64,000 nucleotides of DNA from Halomonas sp. BDJS001 (GTDB taxonomy: Bacteria; Pseudomonadota; Gammaproteobacteria; Pseudomonadales; Halomonadaceae): positions 1,364,001 through 1,428,000 of the forward strand of contig NZ_CP110535.1 of NCBI RefSeq assembly GCF_026104355.1, in the 5' to 3' direction. The notes below the pieces were generated by a model that saw only the letters and a program-made list of their open reading frames with translations, had not been told where the DNA came from and did not search any database. Below, in pieces: positions 36,098 through 44,724 of the stretch (the first letter of the stretch is position 1; every line of letters begins with the position of its first letter). The translations under genes and the position numbers were made by a program.

Positions 36098-36867
36098 ATG
36101 CTACGCAAACATTGATCGCCCTGTGGACGCTGGTGCTAAAAGAGATCAAACGTTTCACCCGCATTTGGCCACAAACGCTGCTCCCTCCCTCAATCACCAT
36201 GGCGATGTACTTTATTATCTTCGGTAACCTGATCGGTTCGCGGATTGGTGACATGGACGGCTTCAGCTACATGGACTTTATTGTCCCAGGGCTGATCATG
36301 ATGTCGGTGATTACCAACAGCTACTCCAACGTGGCGTCGAGTTTTTTCTCCAATAAGTTTCAGCGCTCGATTGAAGAGATGATGGTTTCGCCCATGCCCA
36401 ACTGGGTGATACTGGCCGGCTTTATTTTAGGCGGAATGGCGCGAGGCTTGGGCGTGGGGTTAATCGTTACAATCGTTTCGCTGTTCTTTACCCGTTTAAC
36501 CATGGAGCATCCGCTGCTCACGGTATTGGTTGTCGTGCTCACTTCTGCGTTGTTCTCTATTGGCGGCTTTATTAATGCATTACTGGCCAATAAGTTCGAC
36601 GATATCTCTATCGTGCCGACCTTTATCCTGACGCCGCTGACCTATTTGGGCGGCGTGTTTTACTCGATCTCAATGCTGCCTGATTTCTGGCAGGGCGTTT
36701 CCATGCTTAATCCGATTTTGTACATGGTTAACGTTTTCCGTTACGGCTTCCTGGGCGTCTCGGATATTCCAGTTGGTTGGGCCCTCGCTGCCATTTTTGC
36801 CTTTATTATCGTGCTGTTTGGTATAGCGTTGGTGATGCTGGAGCGCGGTAAGGGAATCCGCAGCTAA
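36094..36867 (+). CDS. ABC-2 type transporter permease (YadH type)
   Basis: The 257-residue membrane protein has six hydrophobic segments and the ABC-2 family blocks TLLPPSITMAMYFIIFGNLI, MDFIVPGLIMMSVITNSY and SFFSNKFQRSIEEMMVSP. PLTYLGGVFYSISMLP and LNPILYMVNVFRYGFLG are also present. It is translationally coupled to the ATPase upstream. The exported substrate is unknown. queF follows 44 bases later, but a functional link is not evident. Confidence 0.93.
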   Translation: MNATQTLIALWTLVLKEIKRFTRIWPQTLLPPSITMAMYFIIFGNLIGSRIGDMDGFSYMDFIVPGLIMMSVITNSYSNVASSFFSNKFQRSIEEMMVSPMPNWVILAGFILGGMARGLGVGLIVTIVSLFFTRLTMEHPLLTVLVVVLTSALFSIGGFINALLANKFDDISIVPTFILTPLTYLGGVFYSISMLPDFWQGVSMLNPILYMVNVFRYGFLGVSDIPVGWALAAIFAFIIVLFGIALVMLERGKGIRS

Positions 36868-36911
36868 ACTCATGACCGCCAGATTGAGAATCATTAGGGA
36901 GTTTTGACGCC

Positions 36912-37745
36912 ATGGTGCATCGACCGGATACTTTAGAACACGCGCCGTTAGGGCGCGATTCCGCCTACCCTGAGCAGTATGACGCAGGGCTGTTATATCC
37001 GATTCCCCGAGCGGCCAACCGCGCGCCTCTGGGGATAGAAGAGGGTGACTTACCGTTTGTAGGCGAAGATGAGTGGCACGCCTTCGAAGTCTCCTGGCTG
37101 AACAGCCGTGGCAAGCCCATTGTGGCGGTAGCACGCTTTCGTTTGCCAGCCGCCTCACCCCATCTGATTGAGTCTAAATCCTGGAAACTCTACCTCAACA
37201 GCTTCAATCAAACCCGTTTCTATAGTCGTGAGGATGTGATGAAAACCCTCGCTCACGACTTGGCCGCTGCAGCGGGTGCCGAGGTGAGCGTTGAGTTGTT
37301 CGATGTGGATGCTCCAGAGCTTTCAGCACGCTCCCTGCCGGGGGAGTGCCTGGATAATTTAGATATCGCCGTAAGCGATTACACGCCTAGCAGCGCCCAT
37401 CTAACGGTAGGGGAGGAGATCGTCGAAGAGACACTCTACTCGCACTTGCTGAAATCTAACTGCCCCGTTACCGGCCAGCCAGATTGGGGCAGCGTGATGG
37501 TGCGTTATAAAGGGCCTAAAATCGATCGCGAAGGACTGCTTCGTTACCTCATTGGGTTTCGTCAGCACCAGGATTTTCACGAGCACTGCGTTGAACATAT
37601 CTTTACCGACCTAATGGCCCAGGCAAAGCCCACACAACTGCTAGTGCTGGCGCGCTATGTTCGCCGTGGTGGCTTGGATATCAGCCCCTGGCGGGCAACG
37701 CCCGGGCTAACCCCGCCCACGCCGCTGCGTCTGGCAAGGCAGTAA
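36912..37745 (+). CDS. queF: NADPH-dependent 7-cyano-7-deazaguanine reductase
   Basis: QueF reduces preQ0 to preQ1 in queuosine synthesis. The 277-residue length marks the long, two-domain form (282 in E. coli). The NADPH-binding segment SKSWKLYLNSFNQTRFYSRE and the catalytic cysteine in LLKSNCPVTGQPDWGSVMVR are present. HQDFHEHCVEHIFTDL contains the substrate-binding Glu. No other queuosine gene is nearby. A nitroreductase gene follows after 61 bases. Confidence 0.96.
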   Translation: MVHRPDTLEHAPLGRDSAYPEQYDAGLLYPIPRAANRAPLGIEEGDLPFVGEDEWHAFEVSWLNSRGKPIVAVARFRLPAASPHLIESKSWKLYLNSFNQTRFYSREDVMKTLAHDLAAAAGAEVSVELFDVDAPELSARSLPGECLDNLDIAVSDYTPSSAHLTVGEEIVEETLYSHLLKSNCPVTGQPDWGSVMVRYKGPKIDREGLLRYLIGFRQHQDFHEHCVEHIFTDLMAQAKPTQLLVLARYVRRGGLDISPWRATPGLTPPTPLRLARQ

Positions 37746-37806
37746 ACGGCAGTGTTATAAAGGGTGGTGCTACAGTAGCCCTTTACGATTGGATTTGGAG
37801 TCATTA

Positions 37807-38367
37807 ATGGACGCACTTACGCTGCTTCACGAACGTAGCTCAATGGGCAAGTTGACGGAACCAGCGCCCAGCGCCGAACAGCTCAGCGCTATCTACCAGG
37901 CCGCACTACGTGCGCCCGACCATAAAGAGCTGCGCCCCTGGCGCTTTATCGAGTTCAGCGGGGAGGGGCGTGAGCGGCTAGGCGAGCTATTTGCTGAGGC
38001 GGAGTTTCAGGAAGATCCCAGTGCCGACGACGAAACGCTCAACTCTGCACGCAAAAAACCGCTACGGGCGCCGATGATTATCGCCGTGATCGCCAAGGTC
38101 ACGCCTGAGCTCGAAAAAGTACCTAAAATGGAGCAGGTGATTTCTGCCGGGTGCGCCGCTCACGGTATTCTACTGGCTGCCCATGCGTTGGGGCTAGGCG
38201 CGATGTGGCGCAGCGGGAAGTATGCTTTCGACCCCGTGGTTCGCAAAGGGCTGAGCCTGGATGAGGACGACGAAGTCGTCGCATTTATCTACCTGGGCAC
38301 TTTGGGTGGTCGCCATAAACCGGTACCCCAGCATAACGTTGCTGACTTTGTGGAGCGTTGGGACTAG
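37807..38367 (+). CDS. Nitroreductase family protein (YdjA type)
   Basis: The 186-residue flavoprotein resembles the compact YdjA nitroreductases, FMN-dependent NAD(P)H oxidoreductases of unknown natural substrate. ERSSMGKLTEPAPS, ALRAPDHKELRPWRFIEFSG, SAGCAAHGILLAAHALGLGA and WRSGKYAFDP are family blocks. ATG at 37807 follows GGAG by seven bases and is preferred to an in-frame TTG at 37789. The thioesterase gene starts 2 bases after the stop, so the two are co-transcribed. Confidence 0.92.
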   Translation: MDALTLLHERSSMGKLTEPAPSAEQLSAIYQAALRAPDHKELRPWRFIEFSGEGRERLGELFAEAEFQEDPSADDETLNSARKKPLRAPMIIAVIAKVTPELEKVPKMEQVISAGCAAHGILLAAHALGLGAMWRSGKYAFDPVVRKGLSLDEDDEVVAFIYLGTLGGRHKPVPQHNVADFVERWD

Positions 38368-38369
38368 CA

Positions 38370-38879
38370 ATGAGTCTCCCCCGTCAGCCAGGCATCCCTC
38401 ATCCACGATTACCGCTGCCAGAAGGTTCGTTGGAAGACATGGCCGCTTTTCAGCAGTGGCTGAGTGACGCCATACCCATGGTGAGCGCGTTAGGTATTAG
38501 CGAAATGACGCGCCAGAGAGATTCACTAGTCTGGCAGTTAGCGCTGGAGCCCAACCTTAACGATAAAGGCACGGGCTTTGGTGGTGCATTAACGGCACAA
38601 ACCACGCTGCAAGGCTGGTGCTGGGTAACGTTATGGTTGCGTGATCGAGGCATCAATCGGGATGTCGTCGTTGCCGAGGCCAGCCAGCGCTTTCTTGCAC
38701 CGGTAACAAGTGACTACCGCCTGGTATGTACGCCAGCTGTGCCAGAAGGCCCCCCTCAGCTTGCCAACAAGCTCGCTGAGCGAGGAAGAGGGCGCATAGC
38801 GCTAACCCAGCAGCTCTATTGTGGTGAGACGCTCTGCCTGGAAGCCCGCGGCAGCTACGCTGTATTGTCTGAACGTTAA
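38370..38879 (+). CDS. YiiD C-terminal-like hotdog thioesterase
   Basis: The 169-residue protein matches the thioesterase domain found at the C-terminus of E. coli YiiD (FabY). DKGTGFGGALTAQTTLQGWC (about residues 66-85), VVVAEASQRFLAPVTSDYRL and the ending ARGSYAVL are the core blocks. It lacks the acetyltransferase half of YiiD. The substrate is unknown; a small acyl thioester is likely from the fold. It starts 2 bases after the nitroreductase gene. tRNA-Ser follows 156 bases downstream. Confidence 0.85.
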   Translation: MSLPRQPGIPHPRLPLPEGSLEDMAAFQQWLSDAIPMVSALGISEMTRQRDSLVWQLALEPNLNDKGTGFGGALTAQTTLQGWCWVTLWLRDRGINRDVVVAEASQRFLAPVTSDYRLVCTPAVPEGPPQLANKLAERGRGRIALTQQLYCGETLCLEARGSYAVLSER

Positions 38880-39035
38880 TGGCGCGACAACATGGGTTGC
38901 ATCAAAACGTTAACCGCCGTGTGCCACTACCTAAAGGTTCGTCAGCCGGAAAAGGCTTGCTATTTCGAGGCTTAGCCAATAGTATATGCGCCGTTCTGTC
39001 GCGAAAGGTTCAGCCTTTCAACAGCGCCAAAACGC

Positions 39036-39123
39036 GGAGGGGTGTCCGAGTGGTCGAAGGAGCACGCCTGGAAAGTGTGTAAGCCGCAAGGCTTCGAGGG
39101 TTCGAATCCCTCCCCCTCCGCCA
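39036..39123 (+). tRNA. tRNA-Ser (GGA)
   Basis: 88-base class II tRNA with encoded CCA. Acceptor GGAGGGG / CCCCTCC, anticodon loop CTGGAAA with GGA at 39070-39072, a long variable arm (GTAAGCCGCAAGGCTTC) and T arm GGGTTCGAATCCC. Confidence 0.97.
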
Positions 39124-39136
39124 CAAAATTTTGAAG

Positions 39137-39167
39137 GCCGTCAAGCTCTTAGCTCGACGGCTTTTTT
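39137..39167 (+). terminator. Terminator after tRNA-Ser
   Basis: GCCGTC / GACGGC outer stem with an inner AGCT / AGCT pair, followed by six T residues (39162-39167), 14 bases after the tRNA. Confidence 0.9.
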
Positions 39168-39216
39168 CGTTTTGGCTGTCTAGAATTGTCTTTGGGGAAA
39201 AAATAAAGAAAGTTGC

Positions 39217-39300
39217 TTAAAAAGGCAGCACCCCACCGAAGCCAATGCCTAGAACGGCAACGATAACAACAACGATAACGACGATAGTGGTAGTAGACAT
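39217..39300 (-). CDS. 27-residue single-span membrane peptide
   Basis: The frame begins at ATG 39300, behind AAAGGAAGAG, and encodes MSTTTIVVIVVVIVAVLGIG followed by FGGVLPF. It is a single hydrophobic span of about 18 residues with a short polar N-terminus. An open frame continues upstream to 39417, but that part looks random and the ribosome-binding site fits the short form. Tiny membrane peptides like this are common in proteobacteria and usually uncharacterised. The function is unknown; it lies alone between tRNA-Ser and a LysR gene. Confidence 0.6.
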   Translation of the reverse strand: MSTTTIVVIVVVIVAVLGIGFGGVLPF

Positions 39301-39466
39301 ATTCTCTTCCTTTGAGTAGTGAGCGTTGCTATAGCGTAGTCGCGAAAGCGCTATTTCGCACGTTGGCGAAAACGACTGCACCGCGATTTCCTCAAGATGG
39401 AATGAAGTGACCAGCATGTGCCAGCGGCAGTAGGGCCGGTAGGTGGCTGTTGGGCTTGTCGTCGGC

Positions 39467-40366
39467 TTACCTGACTTGCTGTTGTTCTTTTAGGCAGTTA
39501 AGCAGCAACTGACGGATTTCTTCATGTTTCTCCGCATCGCCGCGCCATATGCAGTGCGACTGGTGTCGTGTCGTTGAATCGGTCAGGGGGAGAAAACTCA
39601 CATTGGAAAACCCGGCTTTGGCAAGTGATTGAGGAACCAGGGCAACTCCCATCGCATTGGCTACCAGAGCAAGAATGGTCAACCAGTGGGAGACTTCGTG
39701 GCAGATATGGGGTTTAACATCGGCGTGGTGAAACAGGCCGATGATCCTGTCGTAATAGTGAGGGGCAAGGTCGCGACCAAAAAGGATGATGGGCTCATTG
39801 GCCAGTTCCTTGACCGCCAACTCGCGTCGGCCTGCCAGGTGGTGATGCGCTGGCAAGCAGCACAGGAAGGGTTCGTCCGACAGGATGACCGACTCGATTC
39901 CCTCGGGTAACGGCATCGAGTGGATGAAGCCGATATCGAGCTGCTCTTGCATCACTGCTTCTACTTGATCTGCCGAGTTGCGTTCGATCAATTGTATTTC
40001 GATGCCGGGATAGCGGGATTGCAGGCGTTTGAGTAGTTCCGGCAGGCCGCGAAAGAGCATGGCGGGCGTAAACCCGACACGCACCAGGCCGGTGGCGCTT
40101 GAGGCAATACGCTGCACCAGCGTTTGCGAGTCTTCTAGCTGCTCGAGAATCCGGCGTGCCTGGCGCTGAAAGGCTTCTCCGGCGGGCGTGAGGGTAACGC
40201 GTTTGCTATTGCGCAGCAGCAGCGTGACCTTTAGCTCCTCTTCCAGTTGACGCAGGCTGGCACTTAGCGGTGGCTGAGAAATGTGCAGGCGCTGCGCTGC
40301 TCTGCCGAAATGCAGTTCTTCCGAGAGCACCAGAAAGTAACGCAACTGTCGAAATGTCAGCGCCAT
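39467..40366 (-). CDS. LysR-family transcriptional regulator
   Basis: The 299-residue regulator has an N-terminal winged helix-turn-helix, LRYFLVLSEELHFGRAAQRL followed by HISQPPLSASLRQLEEEL, and a periplasmic-binding-like effector domain. It is divergent from the acyl-CoA dehydrogenase gene across 140 bases, the classic layout of a LysR regulator with its target. It therefore probably controls the acyl-CoA dehydrogenase / CoA-transferase / TAXI-TRAP cluster, with the transported acid or its CoA ester as inducer (inference). Confidence 0.94.
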   Translation of the reverse strand: MALTFRQLRYFLVLSEELHFGRAAQRLHISQPPLSASLRQLEEELKVTLLLRNSKRVTLTPAGEAFQRQARRILEQLEDSQTLVQRIASSATGLVRVGFTPAMLFRGLPELLKRLQSRYPGIEIQLIERNSADQVEAVMQEQLDIGFIHSMPLPEGIESVILSDEPFLCCLPAHHHLAGRRELAVKELANEPIILFGRDLAPHYYDRIIGLFHHADVKPHICHEVSHWLTILALVANAMGVALVPQSLAKAGFSNVSFLPLTDSTTRHQSHCIWRGDAEKHEEIRQLLLNCLKEQQQVR

Positions 40367-40506
40367 TGGTTTCGTTCCTTATCATTTCTTGTTCTTCAAT
40401 CATACATAAAACTGAATCAATGGATCCTAAAACAGTATTGGAGACGGCCTCCATACCCGCCTAATGTGACGATAAAACATATAATAAGTCCAAGAGGTAC
40501 GCCGTC

Positions 40507-42273
40507 GTGAATGAAATGATACACCGCAATATCCCCGATTCCTGGGGGCAGAACAGTTACCATAACGATCCCACCCTTTCCCAACTTCTGGATCTCTATT
40601 TGCCGACGGCGCTACGTCAGCACCTGGAGCGCCACTTCAACGAGATGGGAGCCCTTGCTGGCGGTGAACTGGAAACGCTGGCCATCGAGGCTGACAAGCA
40701 TCCTCCTGAACTTGCCCTGCGCAGCAGAAATGGTGCCGAGCGCCAGCAGATCCTCAAACATCCAGCCTATCAACGCCTGGAAGCGGTTGCCTATGGACAG
40801 TTCGGACTGGCGGCCCTGTCGCATCGCGGTGGCGTGCTTGGCTGGCCGGAACCTATGCCACCGGTAGTGAAGTATGCGCTGACGTACCTGTTCGTGCAGG
40901 CTGAGTTTGGCCTTTGCTGTCCGCTTAGCATGACCGATGCACTGACTCGCACGTTGCGCAAGTTCGGCGACGACGCCTTGGTGAACCGCTACCTGGAAGC
41001 GTTGACCTCACAGGATATGGATCTGGCCTATCAGGGAGCCATGTTCATGACCGAGCAGGATGCAGGCTCTGATGTAGGGGCGATTACCACGGAAGCGAGG
41101 CAGGAAGAGGGCAAGTGGCGCCTTTATGGCGACAAATGGTTCTGCTCTAACCCCGATGCCGAATTGGCGATGGTGTTGGCGCGCCCCGATCAAGGGGAGC
41201 GGGGAACTCGCGGCCTCACGTTGTTCCTGCTGCCCCGGTATCTAGAAAATGGTGATCTTAACCATTACCGCATCGTACGACTGAAGGACAAGCTGGGTAC
41301 TCGCTCCATGGCGAGCGGTGAGATCCTGTTCGAAGGCGCCGAAGCCTATGTAGTGGGGGAACCGGGGCAGGGCTTCAAGCAGATGACGGACATGATCAAC
41401 ATGTCCCGTCTCTCGAACGGGGTGCGGTCGGCGGGGTTGATGCGGCGCTCGCTCAACGAGGCGCTTTTCATTGCTCGCCACCGTCAGGCGTTCGGTAGCC
41501 AGCTCATCGAGTTGCCGCTTATGCAGCGTCAGCTCAGCAAGATGGTGCTCACTGCCGAGCAGGGGCGCACGATGGTTTTCCACACGGCCGAGTGCCTGCG
41601 GCGGGCCGATGCGGGGGATGCCCAGTCAGCCAAGCTATTGCGCATCCTGACACCCATGATCAAGTTCCGTACCACGCGGGATGCACGCAAGGTGGCTGGG
41701 GATGGCATGGAAGTACGTGGTGGATGTGGCTACATCGAGGAGTGGTCGGATGCCCGCGTGCTGCGTGATGCCCACCTTGGCTCAATATGGGAAGGCACCA
41801 GCAATATCGTTGCCCTGGATGTTTTCCGTGCGATACGGCGTGAACAGACCTTGCCGGTACTGGCTGACTACTTGCATCAACAGTTGCAAGCGTCCGTCAT
41901 CGAGGAGCACGAGCGCCACCTGTTGCAGGTGCTCCTCGACAAGGCAGTAGAGGGCGCGAATGCACTGGCAGAGGATCCTGCCTGCGAGCACGACGCGCGA
42001 CGGATTGCCAGCGGTCTCTACCACATTACCTCCGCCATTCTTATGGCCTGGGAGGCGTCCCGGATCACGGGAGACAGGCGGCGACTGGCACTGGCCTGGC
42101 TGGTGGTACGCCACAAGTTACTACCCCCCGATCCGCTATCGGTCAGTCGAGCGTCGCCGGAAGCGCTGGCGACGCTGCTCAACGAAACGCCGATGACTGA
42201 CGAACAGGTCGCGGCGGTGGTGAATACCCAAGCACTGGCGCGTTCCCTCGGGCTGGAGGTGGGGCATGGATAA
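40507..42273 (+). CDS. Acyl-CoA dehydrogenase family protein (AidB-like size)
   Basis: The 588-residue flavoprotein has the acyl-CoA dehydrogenase core: GAMFMTEQDAGSDVGAITTE, KWFCSNPDAELAMVLARPD, LKDKLGTRSMASGEILFEGA and HRQAFGSQLIELPLMQRQLS. The C-terminal part has MEVRGGCGYIEEWSDARVLR and LGSIWEGTSNIVALD. The extended N-terminus and C-terminus resemble AidB-type members. It begins at GTG 40507 behind AAGAGGT. The CoA-transferase gene overlaps its end by eight bases, so oxidation of a CoA-activated acid is likely. The acid is unknown. Confidence 0.9.
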   Translation: MNEMIHRNIPDSWGQNSYHNDPTLSQLLDLYLPTALRQHLERHFNEMGALAGGELETLAIEADKHPPELALRSRNGAERQQILKHPAYQRLEAVAYGQFGLAALSHRGGVLGWPEPMPPVVKYALTYLFVQAEFGLCCPLSMTDALTRTLRKFGDDALVNRYLEALTSQDMDLAYQGAMFMTEQDAGSDVGAITTEARQEEGKWRLYGDKWFCSNPDAELAMVLARPDQGERGTRGLTLFLLPRYLENGDLNHYRIVRLKDKLGTRSMASGEILFEGAEAYVVGEPGQGFKQMTDMINMSRLSNGVRSAGLMRRSLNEALFIARHRQAFGSQLIELPLMQRQLSKMVLTAEQGRTMVFHTAECLRRADAGDAQSAKLLRILTPMIKFRTTRDARKVAGDGMEVRGGCGYIEEWSDARVLRDAHLGSIWEGTSNIVALDVFRAIRREQTLPVLADYLHQQLQASVIEEHERHLLQVLLDKAVEGANALAEDPACEHDARRIASGLYHITSAILMAWEASRITGDRRRLALAWLVVRHKLLPPDPLSVSRASPEALATLLNETPMTDEQVAAVVNTQALARSLGLEVGHG

Positions 42274-43462
42274 GCCCAATGGTGCACTGAGCGGAATCAG
42301 GGTGATTGATCTTAGCCGTGTGCTGGGAGGCCCGTACTGCACCCAGGTGCTGGGTGACTACGGTGCGGATGTGATCAAGATCGAGCCTCCCGGGGGGGAT
42401 GAAACCCGCGGCTGGGGGCCTCCTTTCGAAGGCGATGCAGCTTCCTATTTCCACGGTTTGAACCGCAGCAAGCGCGGGATGGCGCTGGATCTTCGTCACC
42501 CTGACGGCAAGGCACTGTTACTGCAGTTGCTGGAGGGCGCCGATGTGCTGGTGGAAAACTTCAAGCCGGGAACCCTGGAAAAGTGGGGGCTGAGCTATGA
42601 CATTCTCAGCGCGCGCTTTCCCCGTCTGATCCAGTGCCGAATCAGTGGATTTGGTGCTGATGGTCCGATGGGCGGTTTGCCTGGCTATGACGCCGTCATC
42701 CAGGCAATGGCGGGGCTGATGAGTGTCAACGGTGAGAAACAGGGGGAGCCGCTGCGCGTGGGGCTGCCCATTGTCGATATCGTGACCGGCCTCAATGCCG
42801 TCATCGGTATCACCTTGGCTCTCCATGAGCGTACGCGCAGCGGGCGTGGGCAGTTTGTCGAGACAGCACTGTTCGACTCCGGGCTCTCCTTGATGCACCC
42901 CCACTTTCCCAACGTATTCTACGGTGGGCCGCCGCCGCGCCGCACGGGAAATGAGCATCCCAATATTGCCCCTTATGAGGTCTACCGGACGGCGACACAG
43001 CCGATTTTTCTGGCGGTTGGCAATAATGTGCAGTTCGCGCGCTTGTGCGAGTTGCTCGAATGCCACGACGTTGGCCAGGATGAGCGCTTTGCGACCAATG
43101 GTGCCCGCCTGGGTAACCGCGATGCGCTGCGTGATGTGCTGGAGAGTGCCATGGCCAGATGGGAAGGGGATAAGCTTGCCGATCGGCTGATGCGTATCGG
43201 CGTTCCCTGCGGGCCGGTACTCGATACCACGCAAGCGCTGGCGCACCCGCATACCCAGCACCGCGATATGATCGTCAATATCGGCCATTACAAGGGCACT
43301 GGCTCACCGATCAAGCTAGCCCGTACGCCCTCGCGCTATGAAACGCCACCGCCACGCTTTGCCGAACATACCGACGCAATCCTTCATGAAGCAGGATTGA
43401 CCGTGCAGCAAATAGAGCACCTGAGAGCGAAAGGCGTGCTGCCGGATGTGCCGGTGGCCTAG
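42266..43462 (+). CDS. CaiB/BaiF-family (class III) CoA-transferase
   Basis: This 398-residue protein has the class III CoA-transferase start GIRVIDLSRVLGGPYCTQVL and the pieces GADVIKIEPPGGDETRGWGP and GLNRSKRGMALDLRHPDGKA. ADVLVENFKPGTLEKWGLSY contains the catalytic Asp region, and GLPIVDIVTGLNAVIGITLA is also conserved. It moves CoA between carboxylic acids, activating a substrate without ATP. It is coupled to the acyl-CoA dehydrogenase (8-base overlap) and is followed by a TAXI-TRAP importer. The cluster therefore suggests uptake, CoA activation and dehydrogenation of one acid. Confidence 0.94.
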   Translation: MDKPNGALSGIRVIDLSRVLGGPYCTQVLGDYGADVIKIEPPGGDETRGWGPPFEGDAASYFHGLNRSKRGMALDLRHPDGKALLLQLLEGADVLVENFKPGTLEKWGLSYDILSARFPRLIQCRISGFGADGPMGGLPGYDAVIQAMAGLMSVNGEKQGEPLRVGLPIVDIVTGLNAVIGITLALHERTRSGRGQFVETALFDSGLSLMHPHFPNVFYGGPPPRRTGNEHPNIAPYEVYRTATQPIFLAVGNNVQFARLCELLECHDVGQDERFATNGARLGNRDALRDVLESAMARWEGDKLADRLMRIGVPCGPVLDTTQALAHPHTQHRDMIVNIGHYKGTGSPIKLARTPSRYETPPPRFAEHTDAILHEAGLTVQQIEHLRAKGVLPDVPVA

Positions 43463-43563
43463 CCCCCAGTGCACCATTGTGTGCCTGACTGCCCAGTCGA
43501 ATGGGCTGATAACAATCACCAATGATGTTGATGCCAATAACAACACAACATGAGAGCAAAACC

Positions 43564-44691
43564 ATGAAACGCACGCACCTGGCCACTGGCCTTATCTCCA
43601 CCGTTTTTGCCGTTCTAGCCAATACGGCTTCGGCCGCAGAGCTTCCCAGCACCATGACATGGACCGCCTATGATGTAGGCTCGCAAGGGCACTCGGAGGC
43701 CTCCGCCATCGCCGATGCCTTTGGCAAGGCCTACAACACCCGCATCCGTATCCAGCCTGCGGGATCGGCCATTGGGCGACTGCAGCCCCTGGTGAGCGGC
43801 CGAGCTGACTATGCCTACCTGGCCACGGAGTCCTTCTTTGCAACGGAGGGAATTTACGACTTCAGCGAGCGTCGCTGGGGGCCCCAAGATCTCAGAGCCG
43901 TTGCTGGAAGACCCTCTACCTTCGGTGTGCCATCGGCTGCCGACGCCAATATCCACACGCTCGAAGATTTGCGGGGGCAGCGGGTTGCCTACGTGGCAGG
44001 CAACCCTTCGGTCAATGTGAAATGTGATGCGATCCTGGCCTTTGCAGGGCTGAGTCGAGACGATGTGGAGGCGGTGTTGTTCCCGACTCACGGCGCCGCC
44101 ATGAGCTCGCTGGTCGAGGATCGGGCCGATGCCACCTGCACGACCACCACCGCCAGCCAGCTTTATGAGCTGGAAGAGTCGTCGCGTGGTATTCGCTGGG
44201 TGGATATTCCTGCAGATGACGATGAGGGCTGGGTGCGCATGAACCAGGTGGCCCCCGTCTTCCAGTCATTTCGTGAAACCATTGGCGCCGGGCTAAGCGA
44301 AGAATCTCCCGCCAACATGCTTGCCTACCGTTACCCGATCATCGTGGCCATGGCTAATCGTGACGAAGAAGAGGTCTACCAGTTCATCAAGAGCCTGGAT
44401 GAGAGTTATGACCTTTATCGTGACGCGACCGCTGCCATTCACCGCTGGGCAATCGAGGACTCCGGCGTGCCGCCTATCGATATACCTTTCCACCCTGGGG
44501 CTATCCGCTACATGGAAGAGAAAGGGCTATGGAGCGAGGAGATGCAAACATGGAACGATAACCGCCTTGCCCGCCTGGAAGCACTGAAGCAAGCTTGGGA
44601 TAGCCTGCTGGACGAGGAGCCCGACCTCGAAGGGGATGCGCTTGCCGAACGTTGGGAAGCTCGTCGGCAAGAAGTGATTGGCGCGCTTTGA
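43564..44691 (+). CDS. TAXI-family TRAP solute-binding protein
   Basis: This is a periplasmic receptor of the TAXI branch of TRAP transporters. With ATG at 43564 (GAGAGC upstream) it has 375 residues and a Sec signal ending TASAAEL (about residue 24). IRIQPAGSAIGRLQPLVSGR, EDLRGQRVAYVAGNPSVNVK and AVLFPTHGAAMSSLVEDRAD are the two-lobed family core. It lies just before a fused TRAP permease. The C-terminus is longer than in most TAXI proteins, with a charged helix (EEPDLEGDALAERWEARRQE). The ligand is unknown. Confidence 0.9.
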   Translation: MKRTHLATGLISTVFAVLANTASAAELPSTMTWTAYDVGSQGHSEASAIADAFGKAYNTRIRIQPAGSAIGRLQPLVSGRADYAYLATESFFATEGIYDFSERRWGPQDLRAVAGRPSTFGVPSAADANIHTLEDLRGQRVAYVAGNPSVNVKCDAILAFAGLSRDDVEAVLFPTHGAAMSSLVEDRADATCTTTTASQLYELEESSRGIRWVDIPADDDEGWVRMNQVAPVFQSFRETIGAGLSEESPANMLAYRYPIIVAMANRDEEEVYQFIKSLDESYDLYRDATAAIHRWAIEDSGVPPIDIPFHPGAIRYMEEKGLWSEEMQTWNDNRLARLEALKQAWDSLLDEEPDLEGDALAERWEARRQEVIGAL

Positions 44692-44724
44692 CCACGGGGT
44701 GGATATGTCACTGGGAGCGACATC

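Noticed and set aside
38879..39082. 67-residue frame after the thioesterase gene
   Set aside because: It runs into tRNA-Ser, has no family-like sequence, and its ATG only overlaps the previous stop by chance.
42518..43288. 256-residue minus-strand frame opposite the CoA-transferase gene
   Set aside because: Antisense shadow of a certain gene; composition is His/Gln/Arg-rich without motifs.
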